Source: Podochytrium sp. JEL0797
Lineage: Eukaryota > Chytridiomycota > Chytridiomycetes > Chytridiales > Chytriomycetaceae
DNA length: 64,000 nucleotides
Assembly (NCBI GenBank): GCA_027596195.1
Contig: JADGJG010000002.1
Coordinates: forward strand, 1 to 64,000
Reading direction: 5' to 3'
Shown: piece by piece, positions 32,301-42,762 of the stretch
Numbering within the stretch: the first letter of the stretch is position 1
Layout of the letters: each line of letters begins with the position of its first letter
Notes under the pieces: generated by a model
Seen by the model: only the letters and a program-made list of their open reading frames with translations
Told to the model about the DNA's origin: nothing
The model's database searches: none
Translations under genes and position numbers: made by a program

Positions 32301-33812
32301 ATGGCACACTTTGGCAGCAGCCGCAGCCGCACTGATTTCGAATTCGAAGAGCTGTGTCGATCCAACCCAAATACGCTTCATATTTCCGGACAGCAGCCAG
32401 AGTTCAAGCCGCACCTCGACTTCGTCTCCCCCACACAAGTGAACCCGAACCAGTTTCTTTGGAACCACAACGACAGCATGCTCGGCTTCCTGGATTCCGC
32501 GGGACCTTTGTCAAGCCTCGCGACGGATGGCCATACCTCGGGTGCTGCGTTTCCCTCGCAGAGTTCCCTGGAAAGTTTCAAACCCCGCCACGTCCCCGGT
32601 TCCCAGAAGCGCAGCAGCAGCACTCTCGCCCCGCACCAGGCAAAGAAATCGGCCGCTTTGAATCCCGGCGTTTCGCTCGCTTCCGAACTTGTTCATAATG
32701 ACAAGAGTTCGCTTCCCGATTTCAATTGGACTCTCGATGCCCCCCCAGAGACAGATCCCCAATCCAACTTGTTTCGCATGACTCCTGCCCAAATGATTCT
32801 CGACATGTCCGCCATCCACACCCCTAGTTCCACTTCCGAAACCTCGTTCATGGACCCGGCCCTCCAGCCGACCAACTTCTCGCAATACCGCTCCAACTCC
32901 CTCCATTTACTGGAATCTCCACTTTCCTTGTTCCCTCAGCAATCACCCATGTCTCCATTCGCATACTCACCCCTGCTGATTCCTCCTGTCCAACGCTCTT
33001 CCTCCTTCGCATCCTCCTCCGGCTCACTCTCCCCCGCTTTATCAGCCACCATGTCCAACATCCACTTGAACGCAACTATGTTCAACCAACTCCTTGTATC
33101 ACCCGCCCTCGATCCGTCCTATGGATCCATGATTTCTCCATTTTCACCAGCCATGCTACCCGATTCGTCTTGGTCTTCAGCAATCCCTCAACAGCAACAA
33201 CAGCAGCAACAATATCATCAGCAACAACAACAGCAACAATTTCAACAGCAGCAGCATCAGCAGAATTGCAGAACAATGTTGAGTCCCATGATGAACGCTC
33301 AACTTTCGTTTTCTCCGGCTCTGGAACCGAATCGCAGTGTATTTCGGGCGGAACCCGAGGCTGGGTTCGGTGCACTTGATGCTATAAATCCCCCACCAGT
33401 GGAAGCTGTTGTGACAAAGAGCAAGCGCGGAAGGAAAAAGAGACCTCCGGTGGTACTGTGAGTGTTTTTGCCGGCGCAATGACCTCCCGTATTCCCATTT
33501 TCTAATCCTCATGCCTTCTTATGCAGCTCACCCGAAGAAGAACTTCTCCTCAAGACGGCCCGCAAAGAAACGGAGAAACTGCGTCGCGCGGCCATGACGG
33601 TCGGGTTTGATGGTTTGAAAGCCTTACTTCCGCGGGATTGGCTGAACAACAAAGTTCCGAACCAGACGCAACTGCTGGAACTCGTGCTGCAATATATCAA
33701 GGGCTTGGAACAGGACGAGAGGGACAAGATGGAGGTGGTGAGGAGGATGGAATGTGAAGTGCGCGAGTTTCAGAGACGGGGAAAGCATTCTTCTACTATT
33801 TGTTATTCATAA
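32301..33812 (+). CDS. bHLH transcription factor A (first gene of the array)
   Basis: Exons 32301-33457 and 33527-33812 give about 480 aa. The N-terminal 380 residues are Ser/Pro/Gln-rich and probably disordered. They include a CAA/CAG-encoded Gln/His tract near 33189-33264 and one copy of the array motif, FRMTPAQMILDM (near 32773). A basic KSKRGRKKRPP run precedes the single intron. The second exon carries the DNA-binding domain, RKETEKLRRAAM then helix 1, LLPRDWLNNK loop, and helix 2 LLELVLQYIKGLEQ, followed by a short coiled extension. The contact Glu of the basic region is kept. The in-frame sequence upstream of 32301 has no ATG. Confidence 0.82.
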
Positions 33813-34357
33813 AATCTCCATCCAGATTTTTCCATTCTCTATCCTTTTATAAAGTTGCATCTTTTGGCCGTTGGGTTCATGTGTGACTTCCATCCTTTTT
33901 AGTCCGCGCAATTTGAGTGGCAGGAGGGAATCCACCTGGCACGTGCCGGGCACGAGTCGGGCGCGTGCGAACACACACTCTGCCTTGGAAATTTCATTTT
34001 GGGCACTCCTTTTAAGGGCCAGGCCCAGGGGAGAACAGGCGCGTGTGCAATTCTTCTCCACAAAAAGCCACTCAAAAACTCAAATGCACACTGGTTGGCT
34101 CCAACAAGGCGAGGGGTTTACGCAAGAGGGCGTTCCGTCGTCCGTTTCTCCGAATCTGTCGACTCTTGGCCCCCTTACCGTGACAGTTGAGCCATTAGGG
34201 TTGCATTTCGAATGGCAACGGCGCAACTTTGAAAGTTTTCATGCTGGTCCTCAAGTACGCGCTGCATGCGATCATCACAACGCAGAACATGAAAGAGTGT
34301 TGGTTGCTCCTTCGCAGCTGAATCCATAGCGAACTTCCGCAGTGTCTCGCGTGCCGG
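33813..34357. other. Region between bHLH genes A and B with an orphan reading frame
   Basis: About 545 bp. A palindromic E-box CACGTG lies at 33940-33945, just after CACCTG. A frame open at 33871-34329 contains MHTGWLQQGEGFTQEG from an ATG at 34084. Its Ser/Pro-rich composition is like the N-termini of the array genes, but I find no splice that joins it in phase to gene B. It may be a leftover N-terminal exon. Confidence 0.45.
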
Positions 34358-34745
34358 ATGAATCCCCTCAGCAAACCTCCTCCTCATTTGCGCCCCGACT
34401 CCAATCGTAAGCGAGTGATCCTTCCTCTTCTTTTCCCACTTTTATGCAATAGCCACAGTAAAATCTCGAAAATGCAGCAGCAAGTCACGCCAAGAGTTGG
34501 CTCAAATGCGCCAATTCCGTCGTGAAACTGAACGATTGCGCCGCAACGCCATCAAACACGAGATTCAACACTTGCGGCGCTTGATCCCACCCCACACGGT
34601 GCCACAAGGAGGGATATTGAGCCAAACCAAATTATTGGACTCAGTTGTTAATTATATTGGGGAATTGGAACGAGAGGAGTTGTGGAAGATAAGACAGGTG
34701 GCTGAATTGGAGACAGCGATCCTACTCTCACAGAATTTGAAATAA
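34358..34745 (+). CDS. bHLH protein B, a minimal member of about 113 aa
   Basis: Exons 34358-34406 and 34453-34745 join in phase and give MNPLSKPPPHLRPDSN followed by a bHLH domain almost to the end of the protein. The basic region reads RRETERLRRNAIK, with the contact Glu. Helix 1 runs to LRRLIPPHT, and helix 2 is LLDSVVNYIGELER. There is no long disordered N-terminus and no RxTP motif, unlike most of its neighbours. It might act as a dominant-negative dimer partner, or be the remnant of a longer gene whose N-terminus is the orphan frame upstream. The start was chosen because the frame closes just upstream and splice phase fits. Confidence 0.6.
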
Positions 34746-34953
34746 AAGCCATACACCGTGCACCGCACTTGGCGACTCTCGACGAGCGTATACTTTCCAA
34801 GAGGCCATATATCAATCGCAATTGATCAAATTGCGCGACCAGGTTGTGATTGATTTCCAACCGGTAAATTTTTTTTTCTTCGTGGCTGTGGGAGTCTCAA
34901 TCACCGTTCTGATAAGACATTTTTGCCACGAGACTTCTGCGTGACTTCCAACG

Positions 34954-36363
34954 ATGTGGAACCCAAACCCTGTGGCTGACGTTCAAGACCTCACGCAGAC
35001 CGACATGGCGTTCCTGGACTCGCTCCTCGAAGACGAGCAGTTTGCGGACCCCCTGGCAATATACAACTTGGGTTACGACCCGTCATGCATGACGCAGCTT
35101 CTTCCTAACGACATGCCCTTGGACCCGTTCTTTGGCTATGACCCGTACCTGGCATCCTCCCTAGACCCTCTGCAGCGCGGATTCGACAGCACGCCGGGCC
35201 TGCATCGCCTCGGGCTTGGCGCAGAAGTCTTGGCTGACTTTGGCCTCCGCACATTCGTGCCAAACCCTACTATGCCTCACGGCCAGGCCATTATTCCACG
35301 CAGCTTCAGCGACAACAACTTGGCGGGCATGCTCCAGAATCACCATAATCAACCGTTTCAGCTGCAACAGCAGCAATCACCAAACCAGCAATATCCCTTC
35401 TTTGGCTATCAGAATAGTCCCGCTTCAATAGCCCCAACTCCGGTCCCTCATCATCAGCAAAGTCCGTCGTATCATATTTCGATTCCACCAGCGCATGCCA
35501 ACCTGCCGCAACAACAGTATCACCCATCTCCGAATCCACGCAAAATCGCCTGCCCCAAACTCAGAGTGGTACAGCAGCACATCAAATCTTCTCCTGCCAG
35601 CAAAGCCATTCGCCACGTCCGAACACTCTCCGCTCCTGTCTCGTACTCGCGAATGACACCGTCACTGATTATGTCATCAACGGCCTTGGAAAGCAATCCA
35701 AACAACTCAAGCTCATCTAGAATGACGCCATGTTCCGTCTTGAAGCTCGAAAACGAAACCTGCACATCTCCAACAGCCATCGAAACTTCTTTCTTCCCTC
35801 CCCCGACTGCTGCTTCAGCACTTCATGCATTGCCTCCCCCACCAACAGTCAGCGATTTTTCGAGTCGAGTGACCCCCTCTTCCCTCATGGCTGCCGCATC
35901 CGTCTCCAACACGCCAACAGCTCCAACGAACGCGACCTTCTCCTTCCGCGAGCCTCAAACGCGACGATCCAGCCCGTCCTCCTCCGAAGACGACAACAGC
36001 ACGCGCCTTCGAGCCACAAACCGACCCGCTGTGGCGAAACCGCCCGTCATCCCCGCCTCCACGGCGATCCTCACTGCCCCACGCGTCACCACCACTCCCT
36101 ACGACCGCAAGACCTACCGCAAAGAAGCCGAGCGACACCGCCGCGAGATGCTCAAGGTGTCTTTTGATGAGGTGAAGCATATTCTGCCGAGAGACTCTTT
36201 CTCGACGCGGCTGCCGTCCAAGGAGAAGGTCTTGGATACGGCGCGGGAGTATATTGAGGATTTGCGGGACAGTGCGCAGGTGAAGGCGCAGGCTGTGAGT
36301 GAGATGGAACGAGAGATTGAGTGGTTGAGGGTGAGGTTGGGGGGTGGGACGGGCTTTGATTGA
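34954..36363 (+). CDS. bHLH transcription factor C, intronless
   Basis: Single exon, 469 aa. Acidic N-terminus (DMAFLDSLLEDEQFADPL), then Gln-rich and Ser/Pro-rich sequence. Three copies of the array motif occur: SRMTPSLIM, SRMTPCSVL and SRVTPSSLM (near 35648, 35717 and 35863). The C-terminal bHLH reads RKEAERHRREMLKVSF for the basic region and helix 1, HILPRDSFSTRLP for the loop, and VLDTAREYIEDLRD for helix 2, then a short leucine-zipper-like tail. It lacks both introns seen in other array members, which suggests loss or a retro-copied origin. It is predicted to be a nuclear E-box-binding homo- or heterodimer. Confidence 0.85.
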   Translation: MWNPNPVADVQDLTQTDMAFLDSLLEDEQFADPLAIYNLGYDPSCMTQLLPNDMPLDPFFGYDPYLASSLDPLQRGFDSTPGLHRLGLGAEVLADFGLRTFVPNPTMPHGQAIIPRSFSDNNLAGMLQNHHNQPFQLQQQQSPNQQYPFFGYQNSPASIAPTPVPHHQQSPSYHISIPPAHANLPQQQYHPSPNPRKIACPKLRVVQQHIKSSPASKAIRHVRTLSAPVSYSRMTPSLIMSSTALESNPNNSSSSRMTPCSVLKLENETCTSPTAIETSFFPPPTAASALHALPPPPTVSDFSSRVTPSSLMAAASVSNTPTAPTNATFSFREPQTRRSSPSSSEDDNSTRLRATNRPAVAKPPVIPASTAILTAPRVTTTPYDRKTYRKEAERHRREMLKVSFDEVKHILPRDSFSTRLPSKEKVLDTAREYIEDLRDSAQVKAQAVSEMEREIEWLRVRLGGGTGFD

Positions 36364-36688
36364 GCGGGGTGCATTTCCCTCACTTGTTTGGGGTGATACT
36401 TTAATATATAATAAATATTTTTGCCTAGTTTTGGGAGGCACGATCCGTTTAAAATTGTTGGGTTTGCATTTTAACGTTAAGCTGTATGCTTGAACGCGCA
36501 CTTCTGGGTTTTTATGCCAAAGATTAAACGGTATAATTTGACATCATCGGTCTAGTTTTCGGGCCTGCGGGTGGCCGCGGGTGGCCCGCAAGTGGCCCAC
36601 GGCCGCGGCCTTGTAAAGCGTGCCCCCAACGACCATCTCCGTTTTCTCTTGGCAAGACACTCACTCGTTGACCTTTGACTCAGGCGTT
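36364..36688. other. Region upstream of bHLH gene D with GC-rich repeats
   Basis: About 325 bp. After the AT-rich end of gene C it contains three head-to-tail GCGGGTGGCC-like units near 36568-36597, then the palindrome GGCCGCGGCC at 36601-36610, some 80 bp before the gene D start. This GC block contrasts with the AT-rich flanks and may be a promoter element. Confidence 0.55.
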
Positions 36689-37744
36689 ATGACTACTTTA
36701 CCCCATGCGGATGACTATTTATGTGGCTATTATCACTTCGACTGGTTGGAGGAGTGGCCACCGGCACCAGAGCTGTTCGCTACTCACGGTGACGAGCATG
36801 TTCCTGCGATGGGGACATCGGTTGAACAAGTTTTGGCTCGATGGGTCTCCCAAGCGTTCGCGCCATCTTCCCAATTCAGCCAGAGCAGCGATCTCTTATT
36901 CCCGTTCATGGGTTTCAACTTCAGTCCTTCTTCAGTAATCTCAAACGCCTCCTTCCCTCAGCTGCAAACTCCTCTGCTATTTCCCAGCCCCACGTTATTG
37001 CAACATCCCGTTTACTCCCCTCATCACACCCCGGGAGTCACGCATCAAGCGGTACATCTTCGCCCAGCAGCTCAAAACTCCGACGCTCGATTTTCTCCGT
37101 TTACTCGCGCCACGCCGTCCGCAATATTCTCATTTAACCCAACTTCTGCCAGTACCAGAATAACACCGTCTACTATCCTGAATATTTCCAACTCTGTACA
37201 TTATTCCCATCCACCCGCACATACAGCGGTTAGTCAATTGCCAATTCGACTGACCCCTGCTTCCATCCTGGACGTCACACCCACCGCACACGCATTCTGC
37301 AATTCTTACTCTTCACCCCGTCTGCCATCGCACCCCTCTACTTTGCCGAAAAAAGCATTTTTGAATTTGAGTGGATCTGTGGGCGACAGCCCTGGGGAGA
37401 TTCCTCAAATTACACGCGATTCTACTGTCCCTGTCCCCACCCACCAGAGCGCAAAACCAAAACGCATCACGGCCAAGCTGTCCAACGAACGCAAAGCATA
37501 CCGCAAGAAAGCAGAAAAGACGCGTCGTGAGGCGATCAAGAACGCGGTGGGTCAAGTCAAATCTCTGCTGCCACCAGGCCGGTTTGGCGAGACGCACTCC
37601 TTGCCATCTCAGGAGCGAGTGTTGGATAGTGCTTTGGAATATATTGAGGAACTACTAGAGGAAGAGCGCGTTAAGCGTCGGATCGTGATGGATTTGGAGA
37701 ATGAGATTCGGTTGCTTGGGATGGCCAAGGAGGAGTCTAAATGA
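36689..37744 (+). CDS. bHLH transcription factor D, intronless
   Basis: Single exon, 351 aa from the first in-frame ATG. The N-terminus is acidic/aromatic (DDYLCGYYHFDWLEEW), a possible activation segment. It is followed by Ser/Pro-rich sequence with three array motifs, TRATPSAIF, TRITPSTIL and IRLTPASIL (near 37103, 37153 and 37246). The basic region is RKKAEKTRREAIK, helix 1 ends SLLPPGRFGE, and helix 2 is VLDSALEYIEELLEE, with a charged tail. The contact Glu is present. The third motif copy is followed by DVTPTAHAF, much as gene K's first is followed by NVSPLQM. Confidence 0.85.
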   Translation: MTTLPHADDYLCGYYHFDWLEEWPPAPELFATHGDEHVPAMGTSVEQVLARWVSQAFAPSSQFSQSSDLLFPFMGFNFSPSSVISNASFPQLQTPLLFPSPTLLQHPVYSPHHTPGVTHQAVHLRPAAQNSDARFSPFTRATPSAIFSFNPTSASTRITPSTILNISNSVHYSHPPAHTAVSQLPIRLTPASILDVTPTAHAFCNSYSSPRLPSHPSTLPKKAFLNLSGSVGDSPGEIPQITRDSTVPVPTHQSAKPKRITAKLSNERKAYRKKAEKTRREAIKNAVGQVKSLLPPGRFGETHSLPSQERVLDSALEYIEELLEEERVKRRIVMDLENEIRLLGMAKEESK

Positions 37745-38759
37745 ACTCCTTCACATGCTCTTAGCTAATATGTTGAATAAATTTGTTCTATATAATTGGA
37801 AAGCCATGCTCATGAATATTTCAATTCTTCCCGAACGAATTCAGGAGATGGCACACTCTTTCTTTGTTCTGTTAGTGCGCGTTCCGTCCAACTCAGGGGC
37901 GAAAAAGTATATGCGTTTGATTCATTCAAAATTTAATCCGTGTGGAGATGTGAAAATTAATATTTCGGCGCCAGAATTGCCACTTCCTCCCTTCTTTTCC
38001 TCTTCATCATCAAAGTAGAGCTGGTGAGACCCTCTCTACTTCGGTAGAAGAGTGTGATGATGCTCCCTGGAACAGTCTTCGCGCCACTGATCACGTGAAA
38101 TGGGAGATCAATTGCGGTCAATCGCCACGCGCGACCGTGGACCACCCCTCGATCTGCCTACTACCGCTCGCGTTGCCCTACTCACTGACACTCGCAAATA
38201 TTGTAGTGCAAACCTGAGTTCGGCAGAGTTCGATTTAGAATGCCCCAATCGGCTTGAGACATCACATGATTGGCAAAAGTCCCCTTAAACTCCTTGAAAA
38301 GAGAGGTAGAGCGAGAGTATGTGGGTTCAAGCATCCTTTCCTCATCAATGAGAATAGTTAAGTGCAGCGGTTGGTTTCTCATTTAATCAAATGTCGCGGA
38401 AGTATAACGTTTTCGAGTCCTTCTCGATCGGCTTGCCCAGACAAATTCACACCAAATTGCCGCCAAATTGCCAATCGAAAAGCCTCTCACATGTGGACCG
38501 AAAACTCAGAACGTCCATCAGACTCAACCGATGTTGGCCTGCACTCGCTCCTCCGCCCCGTGGGGTTTGAACCTCAAACGCGACGCCTCCAGTCTCACGA
38601 CCTCGAGATCGCTACATTTCACTCCACCCTCTGTCATATCCGATCACGATTGCAGACCCTCTGCTATCGCTTGATAAATTCCTAGGCGCCCAATATTCAG
38701 GTCCTGGAGTCTTAACAGATCTCTGCGACCCACTCTCGAATTACGCGCTTCCTCTAGGG
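37745..38759. other. Region upstream of bHLH gene E
   Basis: About 1 kb. The 3' end of gene D carries AATAAA near 37775. A CACGTG E-box lies at 38092-38097. From 38391 a frame in register with gene E is open to a single TGA at 38568-38570, and open again from there to the gene E ATG. Either gene E once began further upstream or part of this is an unrecognised exon. A perfect short inverted repeat, GTTTGA-ACC-TCAAAC, spans the TGA. Confidence 0.5.
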
Positions 38760-39583
38760 ATGGACACCGATCCGCGATTCTACACTTTGTTTCCAAGTCT
38801 TCCGTACGGCCAAAGCATCATGCATTGGCGGTTCAACACGAGCGTCGTATCTGCAGGAAGTCCGCTCGAGCCAGGCGCCCCTAAAGACACTGACGCATGC
38901 CAGGCGAGGCCATACTTTCCCTTTGCTCAGGCTGAATCGCATCTCGACAGTAAGAGTTTCCCCATGGATTTGTACCTCCCTTCAACCCTTTATTTTACCT
39001 AGGTCCTCCTTCTGAAAGTGGTTGCCGATTCTCGTGGGCGGTTTCTTCTCAAGGCATGTTGCCAACGATGATCCCAAGTATTGGGGCGCCCGTCTCGTCA
39101 GTCCTGCCAAACTCTGCGGTAGCAAAACCGAATCAAGTGTTACCACTCGCGCCAATCATCAGTAGCACAGCAATAAATCTTCCACTCAGCCCATCTTCAA
39201 CTGTTCCGATCCGATTGAACGCCAAGACGCATCTCGGGCCCGGAAATCGAACCATTTCGGTTCGGCCACCAAAGGCAGCGGGCACCAAACGACTTCCAAA
39301 GAAGCGCGTCCCAAGAACAGCCGAAGAGAGAAAGATTTACCGCAACAACTACCGCAAGCAGGCCGAAAAAACGCGTCGCGAGATGATGAAGGCGTCATTC
39401 CAAGGCATCAAGGAGGTCCTGCCACCAAATCGTTTTTCTGAAAGTAAGCCGCCCGAGGAGTGTATCTTGGACGCTGCGTGTGATTATATTTCGGAGCTGG
39501 AGGAAGGTGAGCGTGTGAAACTCGAGAGGCTCGAGGAAATGGAGAAGGAAATCAAGCTTTGCAAACTCTTATTGGGGATTTAA
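38760..39583 (+). CDS. bHLH transcription factor E
   Basis: Exons 38760-38949 and 39003-39583 give about 256 aa. The first exon encodes MDTDPRFYTLFPSLPYGQ and similar low-complexity sequence. The second carries a Pro/Ser region, a basic stretch KRLPKKRVPRTAEERKIY, and the bHLH: RKQAEKTRREMMKASF, KEVLPPNRFSESKPP, ILDAACDYISELEE. No RxTP motif is present. From PLAPIISSTAI to the stop it is closely similar to gene F, so the two are recent duplicates over that part. The frame upstream of the chosen ATG stays open for about 190 bp, so a longer 5' exon is possible. Confidence 0.7.
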
Positions 39584-39870
39584 AAGGTCACATTGTTCGT
39601 TGAAGTTTTCTTTGTACTTTCATATTTGTAGAATATCATCAGAATACAATAATGTTTTTTGTAAAAAAAAGGGGTCAGGCGGAGCCCTGTGAGTCATCGG
39701 ATTTGTCCGAACGAGGGGCATTCCCTTCTGCGGCAACCACCACAGCAGCAGCAGCATCTATATACGCTACTTTCATTATCGATCCGACAGAAAAGCTATA
39801 GAAAAATAGCCAATTTCGGAAGCGGAAGACAAAACAAAAACACGTGCCTCGGGAGATTAAAAGAAGTCAA

Positions 39871-41184
39871 ATGTCTCCGCGCGACGATCCGCACGAGGGC
39901 AACCCATCCGCGTGCGTCAGCACCTCGAACCTCTCTTTGCCTCACCAAGAGCTCTACTTTCACCAGCTGGATGTGGCGGAATCGTTTTGGCAGCATCCCC
40001 TTGGCCCACCAAATTCCGTCGGGTTCCTGCCGCAAGACAACCTCATTGCCGATCACCCTTATTGCGTATATTCTACTTCTGTAAATGATATGCAACTGGC
40101 TCTGGAATCCGATCAATTCTTTCTCTCCAGTTGGGAATCGCACTGCCGCAGCGCGGACATCACCGGCCTGGACCCGAACACGGCTGCAACACACGAATTC
40201 CCTCGAATGACTCCTTCTCAGATCTTAAACATCAACGCGGAAGGTTGCGCCTTTCAAGATCAGCAACGTGCCGGGTTCGACGCCTGCTTCTCCGTTCCAA
40301 CAATTCAAGAGGCCCTGGCACAACAACGATTCACTTCTCTCGTGACCCAGCAATACCCCGCACAGAATCCATCGAAGAGATTCGTTGACGGGTTTAATGC
40401 CTCCTCACTCGACTTTGCACAATCCCACCCAACTCCTTCCCCACTCGCGCAACCGTGCGATCAGTTTATCCCGCACCACTTTCAGAGCGCCATAGTAGCC
40501 CCATCCCACCAACGAACCCACGGATCCGAGCGTGATATATTCTACCGCATCAACACGTCCCCGCAATTCTCGGCTCTCCACTCTTCGCAACATCTGAATT
40601 CTCCCGCGTTTACCGTTTACAGCCCCGAGGGCCTGCTTCCTTCAGCGAGATCAAATCACGGCGCACAGGCGGGGCAACAGTTCGAGTGGGCCAATACGAG
40701 ATCAACGAACCTAGCGCAGAATGGGATGTGCTGGGAAGCGGGGGAGAAATTGAGGTCGGTGTTGAACATTTTGAATCGGCCTTATTCAATCTCTCATTGT
40801 CTAAATTTGGTTTTGAGCAGTGGCAGCAAAAAACGTAAGACACAATCCTCCACCGAGTTGGAGATGCAGCGAGTCCGAAGGAAGAAGGCAGAAAAGACTC
40901 GCCGCGACCAGATGAAACAGTGTATGGGGGAGCTCAAATCTCTATTGCCACCACGAAGCAGGGCCGAAAAGTTTAGTTCTTCCAATGAGAAAGTGCTGGG
41001 CCAAGGTTTGTATGATTTTGCTTTTATTGTTGGCGTCGCACCTGTTGCTTTTGATACAAACTTTTCTCGCTTAGCCTTGCTGCTTGTGGGCGCACTGAAA
41101 CAAGAAGAAAACGAGAAAATGGCAATGATTAAAAAGTTGGAGACGGAGGTTGCGGAAATCAAACAGAGATTGAAGTCAGCTTGA
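39871..41184 (+). CDS. bHLH transcription factor H
   Basis: Exons 39871-41005 and 41075-41184 give about 414 aa. The long N-terminus is His/Gln/Ser-rich and contains one array motif, PRMTPSQILNIN (near 40202). The basic region is RKKAEKTRRDQMK and helix 1 ends SLLPPRSRAEK. The intron interrupts just before helix 2, at VLGQ/ALLLVGALKQ, in phase 1. Genes I and G have an intron at the same place and phase. Helix 2 lacks the usual Tyr-Ile pair, so dimer partners may differ. A CACGTG E-box sits 25-30 bp upstream of the start (39841-39846). Confidence 0.8.
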   Translation: MSPRDDPHEGNPSACVSTSNLSLPHQELYFHQLDVAESFWQHPLGPPNSVGFLPQDNLIADHPYCVYSTSVNDMQLALESDQFFLSSWESHCRSADITGLDPNTAATHEFPRMTPSQILNINAEGCAFQDQQRAGFDACFSVPTIQEALAQQRFTSLVTQQYPAQNPSKRFVDGFNASSLDFAQSHPTPSPLAQPCDQFIPHHFQSAIVAPSHQRTHGSERDIFYRINTSPQFSALHSSQHLNSPAFTVYSPEGLLPSARSNHGAQAGQQFEWANTRSTNLAQNGMCWEAGEKLRSVLNILNRPYSISHCLNLVLSSGSKKRKTQSSTELEMQRVRRKKAEKTRRDQMKQCMGELKSLLPPRSRAEKFSSSNEKVLGQGLYDFAFIVGVAPVAFDTNFSRLALLLVGALKQEENEKMAMIKKLETEVAEIKQRLKSA

Positions 41185-41446
41185 GAGTTTCGGGGGTCGG
41201 AGTTCTTTTCGGATAATATAATAATACTGTTCATAATTTTAATCGCAGATGCTGTTCGGCAGGCTCGCGGGTGAGAATTCTGAAGCAACCTTTGATTAAA
41301 TTTCGAATCACCATGGGAACGCGCAGACGGGCGCTGAAGGTATCATGCACTTTGCACTTACATAAGTTGGATATAAAATCGCCGCGGTGCCAAGGACCAG
41401 CCGCTTGGGACCCAGCGTGACCTTTTCAAAACTTTCAAATAGTTCG

Positions 41447-42256
41447 ATGATGCTTGGATCGCCATCCTTCGATATCGCTGGATGCTCACCCGTTGCTGCT
41501 TCAACCCCCCCCTTCTCGGTGCCCCAACCCGACTACAAGCGCCCCAGCGGCATGAGCTTGGTTGACCTGCTCCTCCTGGATGACGATCAGAGCGCAACCC
41601 ACATATCTTCCCCGTCCCACGAACCAGCCCTCTCTCCAATGAATGCATTGCCCACACTCCCAACGAGGCCAAGCCAGCAAATGAACCTTCTCCTGGACGC
41701 GGCCAAGCAGTCGATTTCTTGTCAAGACACTTGTTCAGCAATGACCCCCACTTCCGCCAATTCCGTCTCTGTCTCTTCAATTTTACCAAACTCGACAGCG
41801 CCGATTCGCGCGTTGCCACTCGCACCCATCATCTACAGCACAGCGATACCTCGTCCTCTCAGTACATCTTCCATTATGCCGATCCGATTGGACGCCGAGC
41901 AGTATCTCGAGCCCAGAAATCGAACCGTTTCAGTCAAGCCGCGAAGAAGCGGGGGCACCAAAGCAGTTCGGGGAAAGCGCATCCCTAGAACATCCGAAGA
42001 GAGAAAGATCTACCGCAACAACTACCGCAAGCAGGCCGAAAAAACGCGCCGGGAGACGATGAAGGCCTCGTTCCAAGGCATCAAGGAGGTTCTGCCGTCA
42101 AATTGCGTTTGTGAAAGCAAGCCGCGTGGCGAACACATTTTGGACGCTGCGCGTAATTATATTTCGGAGTTGGAGGAAAGCGAGCGTGTGAAACTCGAGA
42201 GGGTCGATGAAATGGAGAAGGAAATCAAGCTTTGCAAACTCCTATTGGGGCTTTAA
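41447..42256 (+). CDS. bHLH transcription factor F, mosaic of E-like and G-like halves
   Basis: Single exon, 269 aa. The first 90 residues (FDIAGCSPVAASTPPFSVPQ, then DYKRPSGMSLVDLLLLDDDQ and PTRPSQQMNLLLDAAK) match the N-terminus of gene G. From ALPLAPIIYSTAI onwards it matches gene E, through the basic KRIPRTSEERKIYRNNY, the bHLH (RKQAEKTRRETMKASF, KEVLPSNC, ILDAARNYISELEE) and the C-terminus EIKLCKLLLGL. The contact Glu is kept and there is no RxTP motif. It looks intact and translatable, and most simply arose by unequal recombination between neighbours. Confidence 0.82.
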   Translation: MMLGSPSFDIAGCSPVAASTPPFSVPQPDYKRPSGMSLVDLLLLDDDQSATHISSPSHEPALSPMNALPTLPTRPSQQMNLLLDAAKQSISCQDTCSAMTPTSANSVSVSSILPNSTAPIRALPLAPIIYSTAIPRPLSTSSIMPIRLDAEQYLEPRNRTVSVKPRRSGGTKAVRGKRIPRTSEERKIYRNNYRKQAEKTRRETMKASFQGIKEVLPSNCVCESKPRGEHILDAARNYISELEESERVKLERVDEMEKEIKLCKLLLGL

Positions 42257-42762
42257 AACGTCGCATTATTCATTTATATGTGTAGAACAAGAGTAGAAAT
42301 ATGTATGTATATTTTGCGATCCTCGAATATTCCATAGGGAATACATCTTTCCGTCGCACCCAACAAGCTCCGCAACCCCCCCCCCCCCCCCCCTCCGTCC
42401 CACCCAAGGAAAACGTGGTTGAACTCCTTGTTCTCCTCTGCACAACAAGGTTTTCGACAATCAAACTGATTCTTTTCCATTTCCACTATTATTCGCAAGT
42501 ATGCTTGTATTTGCAGTCCCGGCGGGCACACGGGTTGGCATTCCAAGGCGGCGTGTGATCACAGAAAGGGTGGGTACGCGGAGGCGAGCGCTGAATGCGG
42601 CACATTACATGGTGATTGAGAACGGTGATGGGCGCGGAGAAAATTGGCGAAATTTTCCGACCCAGCCGTTTGGGGTCTCAAGGGGCACGCACCACTTTGA
42701 ATTCGGCCAAAAAATTCTCGCTCCAATTCAGTCCGCGTGTGCCTTTTGCCGCTCAACACACC
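42257..42762. other. Region between bHLH genes F and G
   Basis: About 505 bp containing an 18-base C run at 42376-42393. The half nearest gene G contains a stretch (around 42560-42610) that resembles sequence upstream of gene F around 41310-41345, consistent with the F/G relationship extending into the promoter. No gene is seen. Confidence 0.5.
42376..42393 (+). repeat. 18-base C homopolymer upstream of bHLH gene G
   Basis: Eighteen consecutive C residues followed by TCCG, in non-coding sequence about 370 bp upstream of the gene G start. Confidence 0.85.

Noticed and set aside
38560..38660. tRNA or tRNA-derived SINE on the minus strand (GAGGTTCAAACCCC resembles a B box)
   Set aside because: The T-stem does not pair, no acceptor stem or convincing A box is found, and the GTTTGA/TCAAAC match is explained as a simple inverted repeat.
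40758..40822. An intron in bHLH gene H (GTGTTG...GAGCAG)
   Set aside because: Removing it shifts the frame into an early stop; the continuous frame leads directly into the bHLH domain.
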